Source of the DNA: Polystyrenella longa
Lineage (GTDB): Bacteria > Planctomycetota > Planctomycetia > Planctomycetales > Planctomycetaceae
DNA length: 64,000 bases
Assembly (NCBI RefSeq): GCF_007750395.1
Contig: NZ_CP036281.1
Coordinates: 5,355,001-5,419,000, forward strand
Reading direction: 5' to 3'
Positions 57,359 through 64,000 of this stretch are shown piece by piece. The position numbers and the translations under genes are program-made. Under the pieces are notes generated by a model. The model was not told where the DNA came from and searched no databases. It saw only the letters and a program-made list of their open reading frames with translations. Every line of letters begins with the position of its first letter. The stretch's first letter is position 1.

Positions 57359-57859
57359 TTACGGAACAAGTTGATTAAAGCTCTCTTCAAGATCATTCAT
57401 TAAACGTATGAGGACCTCGCGAGTGAATACGAGATCCACAGGCTGCCGATTCGCCTGCGTCCCTGAAATCTGGTATCGCCCCAGTGAGAGACAGCCCTGC
57501 GGATCAACAGAGAGAAGCATCTCGTAATATTCCTTCGTCTTTCCCTGTTGGGAGGGCTGACTGGAACGGACGAGTATTTTCTGGCTGGCCGGATCTATTT
57601 CGATGGGGGAGACATTCTCCAGGAGATAAGTCAATCGCTGACTTAAGTCCTTCGCCCAGTCTTCCAATGTGGCAAGACTAAGGTTCGCGGTTGACGGAGG
57701 AGTCAGACGCAATGCAGATAGACTGCTACTGAGCTGTTCCACCGCGGTGAGATCAAGATCAATAGCTAATTGCTTGTCCCCCATGAATCGCGCCGTCTGG
57801 GGAAAACTCTGATTGCGTCGTTGGTCAAGTTCTGTATGGATGTCAGGGGTAAGCGTCAT
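57359..57859 (-). CDS. Hypothetical protein
   Basis: 166 residues, not recognised. No signal peptide, transmembrane helix or cysteine motif is seen. Secondary structure looks like mixed alpha/beta: an amphipathic helix with LEDWAKDLSQRLTYLLE, strands around KILVRSS and GCLSLGRYQISG, and a final helix VLIRLMNDLEESFNQL. It lies 45 bases after the SpoVR gene on the same strand and could share its transcript. Planctomycete genomes carry comparable small unknown proteins, but I cannot name a family. Confidence 0.72.
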   Translation of the reverse strand: MTLTPDIHTELDQRRNQSFPQTARFMGDKQLAIDLDLTAVEQLSSSLSALRLTPPSTANLSLATLEDWAKDLSQRLTYLLENVSPIEIDPASQKILVRSSQPSQQGKTKEYYEMLLSVDPQGCLSLGRYQISGTQANRQPVDLVFTREVLIRLMNDLEESFNQLVP

Positions 57860-57903
57860 ATTGACCTCAATGAGAATCCAGTGAGCTTCAGGGCGTTCAT
57901 TTT

Positions 57904-59505
57904 TCAGGACAACAACGAACCTATTGAATCATGCTCGAAACTGTCCATTTGATGCTCGTGACCATCAAAGGAAAGGATCGCTCGCTTGTCGTCCATAATC
58001 GATTCAATGTGTACGGGCCGGCCCCACAGTTTTTGAAGATTTTCCAGAGTCGCCTCGGCGTCATCCGGCTTCAGTTCGACTCCATGATATTCATGTTTCA
58101 AATATAGCTCGCCCCGGTTGCGATAATTCCCTTCCTCGACTCGAATGATCGGTCGGGAATGATTAGTGAGAGATGTCAATAATTGCTGTTTGATTTTCGG
58201 AAACTCTCGGGAAACGATTTCATAATAATTGTTCGAGTCGTTGTATCCGAATGCAAACATATTGTGTTCAATGCAGAACTCGGGGGTCAGGTAGGTATCG
58301 ATGAACGTGATGTCGTTATGCACCCGACGAACCTCAAAGATCTTGTCCCGCCCCAACCCCAGCTCCCGATTCCATTTTTCTTTCTCGATCAAATCATCGC
58401 AGTTATCATATTCCGATCCAAAACGACCACTGTTCCAGCGTTGTTCGATGTCCTTGAAAAGTTCAATGCCCAGCTTGTAAGGATTTAACCGTTGAGGTGA
58501 GGTGGCCATCGTCCCACTGTGATGGTCGGCATAGGTAATCAGATCTTCATCCTTCAGGGCATGAGATGTCATAATGGTAGAATGCCAATAGCTGGCCCAG
58601 CCCTCATTCATGATTTTCGTTTGCCCTTGGGGAGCGAAGTAATACGCCTCGTCACGAATGATCGAGAGGACATCATGCTGCCACGGTTTCAGCGGAGCAT
58701 GTTGCAAGAGAAAGAAGAGCACATCACGCATGGGTTCTGCAGGAAACCGCTTCGCCGCTTCTTCCGCGTGAGCTTTCCCTTCTTCAACATGATCTTCCAA
58801 GGTCTGCGGAGGATTAATAAAGCTATCCATGTACGGTTTCGAAGGAAACCGACCATCCCCTGTGGCTGCTTCATTCGAATCCTGCTCGCTCGAATCCCAC
58901 GAAGCCAGCCGTTGATCCCCCACATCGGCGGTCCGTTTAATGTGCGGGGCGTAGGGGTCGATTAAGTCTTCCAGTGAAAGACAAGCATCAATAAATTCCT
59001 CCACCGTCTCGTAGCCAAACCGATCGACATACCGATTGATACGCGCTGCATGGTTCGCCATATCATCGAGCATTTTTCGGTTCGTCGGTGCGAACCAGGC
59101 GTTGTTTTTGAAGAAGTCACAATGCCCGTAAACGTGGGCGATGACCAACTTCTGATCGGTCAGCTCGTTCGCCTCAAGAAGATAGGCATAGCAGGGGTCG
59201 GTATTGATCACCATCTCATAGATTTTTTGGAGCCCGTAGGAATATCCCTTCATCATCTCATCGTATTGGGCTCCGAATCTCCAGTGCGGGTACCGTTTAG
59301 GAAATCCACCGTACGACGCCAGCATACTCATTTCTTCATAGTCGACCATTTCAAAGATCGTCTCAAAGAAATCGAGCCCATACCCTGCCGCCTTCGCCTC
59401 AAGCTCCAGCTGCAAGTCCCGAATTTCAGGAGGTAACGGTCTGTGAATGCTGATTGGCATGGTGGGCTCTTTTCTAAGCGGGTCGACCGTTTGAAACCGA
59501 CTCAC
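57904..59505 (-). CDS. SpoVR family protein (YcgB-like)
   Basis: 533 residues. MLASYGGFPKRYPHWRFGAQYDEM and VYGHCDFFKNNAWF near the N-terminus, and MNEGWASYWHSTIM in the middle, are hallmarks of SpoVR/YcgB. Histidines and glutamates there suggest a metal site. The GTG at 59505 follows the DUF444 stop directly, with AGGA six bases upstream, and is preferred; the ATG at 59460 (MPISIHRP) is an alternative. It forms one operon with DUF444 and PrkA. The three proteins occur together in many bacteria and act in nutrient-stress and stationary-phase adaptation; the biochemical role of SpoVR is unknown. Confidence 0.93.
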   Translation of the reverse strand: MSRFQTVDPLRKEPTMPISIHRPLPPEIRDLQLELEAKAAGYGLDFFETIFEMVDYEEMSMLASYGGFPKRYPHWRFGAQYDEMMKGYSYGLQKIYEMVINTDPCYAYLLEANELTDQKLVIAHVYGHCDFFKNNAWFAPTNRKMLDDMANHAARINRYVDRFGYETVEEFIDACLSLEDLIDPYAPHIKRTADVGDQRLASWDSSEQDSNEAATGDGRFPSKPYMDSFINPPQTLEDHVEEGKAHAEEAAKRFPAEPMRDVLFFLLQHAPLKPWQHDVLSIIRDEAYYFAPQGQTKIMNEGWASYWHSTIMTSHALKDEDLITYADHHSGTMATSPQRLNPYKLGIELFKDIEQRWNSGRFGSEYDNCDDLIEKEKWNRELGLGRDKIFEVRRVHNDITFIDTYLTPEFCIEHNMFAFGYNDSNNYYEIVSREFPKIKQQLLTSLTNHSRPIIRVEEGNYRNRGELYLKHEYHGVELKPDDAEATLENLQKLWGRPVHIESIMDDKRAILSFDGHEHQMDSFEHDSIGSLLS

Positions 59506-60615
59506 TCACTTTCCTGTTCCCAGAAACAGTTTAATCGAATCGTAGATGGAATCCTTACTCGTGATTTCGGAAAGAATCATATTCTCCCAGTCGCCGGAAA
59601 CCTTTCTCAGCTCTCGAATGAATTCACCAGAACCGTAAGGGCTTTCGACCTGTCCGTAGCAAAACAGATTACTTACTGGTAGTAAGAACTGTTGCAATTG
59701 ATCCAGACAGGCACTGTTGTCCTCGCCCCAGTTGTCTCCATCGGAAAACTGGAAGCAGTAAATGTTCCACGAATCTATAGGGAAGTCTCTCGCGATGATC
59801 GCTTCGGCCGCTTTATAGGCCGACGAAATCCGAGTCCCCCCACTTTCCCGAGTTCTGAAAAACGTATCTTCGTCAACTTCATGGGCAACAGCATCGTGAA
59901 CAACGTATCGGGTTTGTAATCCGTCGTAATGTTTTTTCAGCCAGGTATTGATCCAGAACGCTTCGATCCGCACGATCTCTTTCTGGTCATCCGTCATCGA
60001 GCCGGAGACATCCATCATATAGATGATGGCCGCATTGGCATCGGGTTCGGTAGTGGTGGTCCAGGAACGGAATCGTTCGTCGTCGCGTGTCGGAATAATT
60101 ACCGGTCTCGTCGGGTCATATGTTTGGGATGCGATCTGACGTTTCAATGCCCTCTTGTAAGTCCGCTTAAAATGCCGTAGGGAATCCGGCCCCGTGGGAC
60201 TGATGGTGTTATATTTGTCCTTTAGACTTTTGAGTGTGTCGTTGCCCTTGGGTTCGATACGTGGCAGTTGCAGTTGGTCCCCCAGCATCTCCGCCAATTC
60301 GTCCAGCGAGACCTCGACTTCGCGAACATGTTGACCAGGTTGGTCACCCGCCTGACCCAAGCCTTCGCCTTCGTCCTGACCACCACTTCCAATCGGTTGC
60401 CCAACCTTGCCATCTCCCTGTCCAGCGCCACCACTTCCCCGTTTGCCAAACTTAAACCGGGGGATATCGATATTCGAAACCGGTATGCTTACCGACTCCC
60501 GCCCCTTGCGTCCAAACATCTCGCTACGAGTGATGTATTTCCGCAGATTGTCACGGACCTTCCCCTTCAATATTTTGTTGAAGCGATTCAGGTCTTGATC
60601 AATACTGCGCGGCAT
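59506..60615 (-). CDS. DUF444 (YeaH/YhbH) von Willebrand A-like protein
   Basis: 369 residues. The MIDAS-type metal motif DVSGSM (Asp202, Ser204, Ser206) lies in a von Willebrand A-like domain (~190-369). The N-terminal ~180 residues include a Gly/Gln-rich low-complexity linker (GSGGAGQGDGKVGQ). Ends two bases before the SpoVR gene and begins 89 bases after PrkA, in the standard prkA-yeaH-ycgB order. In Escherichia coli YeaH interacts functionally with the kinase YeaG during nitrogen starvation; the molecular role is not established. Confidence 0.94.
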   Translation of the reverse strand: MPRSIDQDLNRFNKILKGKVRDNLRKYITRSEMFGRKGRESVSIPVSNIDIPRFKFGKRGSGGAGQGDGKVGQPIGSGGQDEGEGLGQAGDQPGQHVREVEVSLDELAEMLGDQLQLPRIEPKGNDTLKSLKDKYNTISPTGPDSLRHFKRTYKRALKRQIASQTYDPTRPVIIPTRDDERFRSWTTTTEPDANAAIIYMMDVSGSMTDDQKEIVRIEAFWINTWLKKHYDGLQTRYVVHDAVAHEVDEDTFFRTRESGGTRISSAYKAAEAIIARDFPIDSWNIYCFQFSDGDNWGEDNSACLDQLQQFLLPVSNLFCYGQVESPYGSGEFIRELRKVSGDWENMILSEITSKDSIYDSIKLFLGTGK

Positions 60616-60704
60616 GGTTCCGGATTTCTATTATGAAGTGCTGGCTGACTCCTTGTCTTTCATGGATTGCCAGGACGCAAGGAATGAAGCGGCAGTCTGG
60701 TCGA

Positions 60705-62762
60705 CTACTTTTCTTCCTTCTTCACATCGCCCCGGGCAAAGATACTCGCCACGTACTGCAATACGTCGGTTGCGGATTCTTCGTTGTATCCGTTATTGCG
60801 AATCAATCGAGCTTTCACGATGTCGATTTTCTCTTGCGTGTCAGCGTCGATCACGTTCGAAACCAGACTCGTCAGTTTGATCGAGTCCTTTTGATCTTCG
60901 AACAGTTTCATCTCGAGAGCCTTCTGAAGGCGTTCGTTGGTGCGGTAGTTGAACTTCTTGCCATCCAGCGCTAAGGCACCGATGTAGTTCATAATCTCCC
61001 GTCGGAAATCATCAACACGCGTTTCCGGTATGCCGATGCGCTCTTCAATAGAGCGCATCAGCCGCTCATCCGGTTCCTCATCGGCACCGGTGAACTTGTT
61101 CTTCACTCTCTCTTTTTGCGTATACGCTTTGATGTTGTCAATGTAATTCGCACACAAACGGTCCATCGCGTCTTCGTCAGCGGCGATTGCGCGTTGGACT
61201 TCATTCTTAACCGTGTCGGTGTATTCTTCTTTCACGACGGCGATTAACTCGATGTATTGCATACGCGTGTCTTCGCTGTCGATCAGCGAATGATGTTGCA
61301 ATCCCGCTTCCAGTTCATTAAGTACCATGAACGGATTCAAGCTAGTCGCCGTCGCATTGACGACGAGTGCGTTCGAGATTTTATCCTGCACATACCGGGG
61401 AGAAATTCCATGTAGACCTTCTTTACGGGATTCCCGTCGCAATTGCAGAACATTATCCGAAGTAAAACCGGGGAGTGATTTCCCGTTGTACAGTTTCAGT
61501 TTCTGTAGCAATGTCAGGCTCGCATTCTTGGGTTGCTCCAGTCGTGTGAGCACGGCCCACATTGCGGCAGTCTCCAATGTATGCGGGGCGATATGTTTGC
61601 CACGCACTCGTTCGTTGTTGTAGTCCTTCTCGTAAATTCTGATTTCTTCGGACAGCTTAGTCACATACGGGACGTCAATTTTGATCGTCCGGTCTCGCAA
61701 CGCTTCCATGAATTCATTGGATTGCAGTTTGCGATATTCGGGTTCGTTTGTGTGACCGACGATGACTGTATCAATGTCCGTTTGCGCAAACTTTTTCGGT
61801 TTGATTTTATGTTCCTGCGATGCCCCCAGCAGGTCATACAGGAAGGCGACATCCAACTTGAGGACTTCGATGAATTCAATCAGACCCCGGTTGGCGATAT
61901 TAAATTCACCATCGAAGTTGAACGCCCGTGGATCGGATTCGGAACCGTACTCGGCAATCTTGCGGTAATTGATATCGCCCGTCAGTTCGGTCGAGTCCTG
62001 GTTCTTTTCGTCTTTAGGCTGGAAGGTGCCGATGCCGATCCGGTCCTGTTCCGAAAAGATCAACCGGCGAACGACAATGTCGTCCAGCACCTTCATCCAA
62101 TCACCGTCATGCTTGGCCAGTCGTTCCTGAAAGAGGAAGCGACTTAACGGGCAAACGTCTCCTTTGATCTCAACCTGGTATTCCCCTTCTCCCACAGAGT
62201 CTCGTCCCTGATTCAGGAAAGCACAGACTTCCTCCCGGGCGGAATTGGGAATCAGCTGGAGTGGTTCCCCATGCATCGGGTCCCATAGAATGCTGGCATC
62301 ATCCTGTTTCCAACCGAAGGAATAGAGGGCACCCTCATCGCTTTTCGTGTACCGTTCGAGGCCCTGTTTCAAAAGGCGGGCAATCGTACTTTTGGAACTT
62401 CCCACAGGGCCGTGCAACAAAATGACACGGCGTTCGGCACCGTACTGCAAGGCGGCCGATTTCAGCACGTTGACCAACTCCATCAACGGTTTGGTCAAAC
62501 CAAAAATCGCATCGTGCCCCTCATGGTCGGGGTCGTCAAAGAACCGATAGCGGATCAGGTTCTCTTTAGAGTTTTCCAGATCGTATCTACCATACGACAT
62601 CATCATGTCGTAGAGACGCTGGAATGCAGTTCGGGCGACCTTCGGGTTCTCTTTCACGATTTCCAGATACTCGTGAAAGGTTCCCTGCCAATGGATCTGT
62701 TTAAAAAGAGACTGACTCTGGTCAGAAACCAGACGCTCCAATAATTCACGACCTGTTCCCAT
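60705..62762 (-). CDS. prkA: PrkA-type serine protein kinase (YeaG)
   Basis: 685 residues. An AAA+-type domain (~70-400) carries Walker [10 protein letters not shown] (118-126) and the PrkA-typical block [11 protein letters not shown]-terminal domain of kinase-like type follows. PrkA/YeaG proteins have been described as serine kinases and as AAA+ proteases in Bacillus; which one applies here is not settled by sequence. The gene opens the three-gene operon with DUF444 and SpoVR, and its 5' side faces a gene-free 1.2 kb stretch that must hold the promoter. Cytoplasmic. Confidence 0.94.
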   Translation of the reverse strand: MGTGRELLERLVSDQSQSLFKQIHWQGTFHEYLEIVKENPKVARTAFQRLYDMMMSYGRYDLENSKENLIRYRFFDDPDHEGHDAIFGLTKPLMELVNVLKSAALQYGAERRVILLHGPVGSSKSTIARLLKQGLERYTKSDEGALYSFGWKQDDASILWDPMHGEPLQLIPNSAREEVCAFLNQGRDSVGEGEYQVEIKGDVCPLSRFLFQERLAKHDGDWMKVLDDIVVRRLIFSEQDRIGIGTFQPKDEKNQDSTELTGDINYRKIAEYGSESDPRAFNFDGEFNIANRGLIEFIEVLKLDVAFLYDLLGASQEHKIKPKKFAQTDIDTVIVGHTNEPEYRKLQSNEFMEALRDRTIKIDVPYVTKLSEEIRIYEKDYNNERVRGKHIAPHTLETAAMWAVLTRLEQPKNASLTLLQKLKLYNGKSLPGFTSDNVLQLRRESRKEGLHGISPRYVQDKISNALVVNATATSLNPFMVLNELEAGLQHHSLIDSEDTRMQYIELIAVVKEEYTDTVKNEVQRAIAADEDAMDRLCANYIDNIKAYTQKERVKNKFTGADEEPDERLMRSIEERIGIPETRVDDFRREIMNYIGALALDGKKFNYRTNERLQKALEMKLFEDQKDSIKLTSLVSNVIDADTQEKIDIVKARLIRNNGYNEESATDVLQYVASIFARGDVKKEEK

Positions 62763-64000
62763 GGCACCGCTCCCTGTCGGATTGCGCCCCGGGATAAACA
62801 GCCCGTTGAAAAACTCCTGATGGCTGTATGACAGCTAGCGAATGAAGCTCTTCCGTGACCATCCCACTAAAGGACTGGCATCGCTTCATTCCCGATTCAT
62901 ATCGAATCATTCAAGTGTGATTAACGACTTGAACATCATACCTTTCCTGCATCAGACGGTTTTCAACAGACTGTTATCAAGGGCTAGCTTCATCACCGTA
63001 TCAGTGTCATACAGCCAGAAAATATCGCTCATCGATGTAGTCATTCTGAAATCCTTATGGGGACCTCGGTACAACGGGCCGCATGGTCGAACATTACCAC
63101 CAACAAATCGCATCAACGGGTTGGTGCTGTTAACCCTGAGCCTGTATTACCGGGGAGAAGATTATTTCAGGACTCGAAACTATGACAGCGACCCTCCCTG
63201 GCCGGACTTGACGTGTGAATGAGGGTTGGTAATTGAACTGTGGCGATCGCTCGGTCTGACGGTTCTTTGATGACAGTCATCAAAATCTCGTAATCAGAAC
63301 TCGTTCTCCACAACCGGATAACACCCCGGAGTTCAATCTGATGTTATTATCCAAGGGGGGTCTCAGTTAGGCAATATGTTTTTTAGGAAGAGGATCGAAA
63401 CGGATTTGTTTGTTAGTTTTTAAACGGGAAAAGAATTGACAGAGCCCATTTTTAAAAACCTGAAACAGAGTGAACCAACACCGACTGGACACACCGTGGC
63501 CCTCCAAGACATCCTGGTTTGCTCAAATACCAACCTTTACGCTTGAAACGAGTTCCTCGAAGGAATCCTCGTTCGCGATTGGCAAACACGTTTTGCATCC
63601 GAAAAGTTCTTTTGGCGGTGAATCCAACAAACAGGAAGCAGCATCACTCAACCGAAGCTCCAGCTTTTCCACCTCGGTAAGCTGAGCAGGTCAGGGGGGA
63701 TTGCCCGGCGTAACCTGTTGCAGTTGAATAGATTGTGTACTGACAGTTAGTGGGGAAGTCCACTAATCGAATATTTCTAAGAATTAACGACACCTCTGAT
63801 TTCCACAGGTGTTAAATCTTTATTGGAACAGTCCCTGTTCGCATTCTTGGCTGAAGGGGGCGAAACTCACCTTTTCCTTTTGATTCGTCTTTCGGAATAA
63901 GTGAAACTGGGACAAGACAGCTTCTTTGTTATTTCTCAATCCGTGGCGCTCCCTCTGATTTCCGGCAATTTCAATTGCACAGGATGAATCAATGATTAAT
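62763..64000. other. Gene-free 1.2 kb at the window end
   Basis: No reading frame here has a convincing composition or recognisable motif; a 126-codon frame at 62842-63222 crosses the repeats below and looks random. It contains the prkA promoter region, degenerate inverted repeats (62799-63017), and a short ACACCT/AGGTGT hairpin (63790-63795, 63807-63812) without a clear T-tract. The window ends before any next gene can be recognised. Confidence 0.4.
62799..63017. repeat. Degenerate inverted repeats, possible relic of a mobile element
   Basis: TGGCTGTATGACA (62821-62833) recurs as its exact reverse complement at 63005-63017. A second pair, less perfect, is CAGCCCGTTGAAAAACTCCTGATG (from 62799) against the reverse complement of 62949-62973 (CAGTCTGTTGAAAACCGTCTGATG). 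The order of the pairs is not mirror-symmetric, so they may be overlapping copies of one repeat. GTTGAAAAA-type ends occur in some insertion sequences. Confidence 0.45.

Noticed and set aside
62842-63222. 126-codon plus-strand reading frame in the gene-free end
   Set aside because: It crosses the inverted repeats, has no recognisable domain or ribosome-binding site, and its composition looks random.
1-64000. Search for CRISPR arrays, tRNA, rRNA and intact insertion sequences
   Set aside because: No regularly spaced direct repeats, no cloverleaf-like tRNA sequence, no rRNA-like conserved stretches and no transposase gene were recognised by eye.

Overview
The window is a continuous stretch of chromosome from a planctomycete, most likely order Planctomycetales. 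The diagnostic content is a planctomycete-type secreted cytochrome (DUF1587/1592/1588) paired with a DUF1552 protein, a DUF1559 pseudopilin-like protein with an FTLIELL cleavage segment, a diheme peroxidase carrying EF-hands, and many exported proteins without recognisable function. No rRNA, tRNA, CRISPR array, intact insertion sequence or phage gene was recognised. The species cannot be named from the sequence alone.

Region 1 (0.1-3.1 kb): an exported DUF4838 glycosidase-like protein and a sterol-desaturase-type membrane hydroxylase. Region 2 (3.3-10.8 kb): dissimilatory nitrate reduction. A minus-strand operon (tetraheme cytochrome, Fe-S protein, NrfD membrane protein) diverges from napD-napA-napB-orf; there is no napC, napG or napH, so the NrfD module is the probable quinol oxidase for Nap. 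Region 3 (11.0-19.6 kb): an assimilatory nitrate operon read as narK, a fused nirB-nirD, a fused dmsB-dmsC-like anchor, then nasA. It converges on the nap locus.

Region 4 (20.1-23.9 kb): the secreted cytochrome/DUF1552 pair. Region 5 (24.1-29.5 kb): a Cys-rich exported protein, a membrane RsbU-type phosphatase with a CxxC in its extracytoplasmic loop, a degenerate thioredoxin-like protein, and a MacB-like permease and ATPase; vicinal cysteines recur in these proteins. Region 6 (29.6-32.8 kb): DUF488, a DKNYY lipoprotein, and an exported protein fused to a DUF59/MIP18-like domain.

Region 7 (33.2-37.0 kb): a tightly overlapping three-gene operon encoding an N-formylglutamate amidohydrolase-like enzyme, a DUF1704 metallopeptidase and a GshB-like ATP-grasp ligase. 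This is the best candidate in the window for an uncharacterised biochemical system. Region 8 (37.0-41.8 kb): an SbcD/SbcC-like (YhaO/YhaN) pair. Region 9 (42.2-53.3 kb): an outer-membrane barrel, a large unknown exported protein, a 2-hydroxyacid dehydrogenase, HtpG and an RND pump. Region 10 (53.9-62.8 kb): a DUF1559 protein, the MauG/EF-hand protein, a small unknown protein, and the conserved PrkA-YeaH-SpoVR trio. The last 1.2 kb has no supportable gene but contains degenerate inverted repeats.

Gene calls rest on motifs and family resemblance read by eye; no database search was run. Start codons were chosen from signal peptides, Shine-Dalgarno sequences and overlaps, and several remain uncertain.
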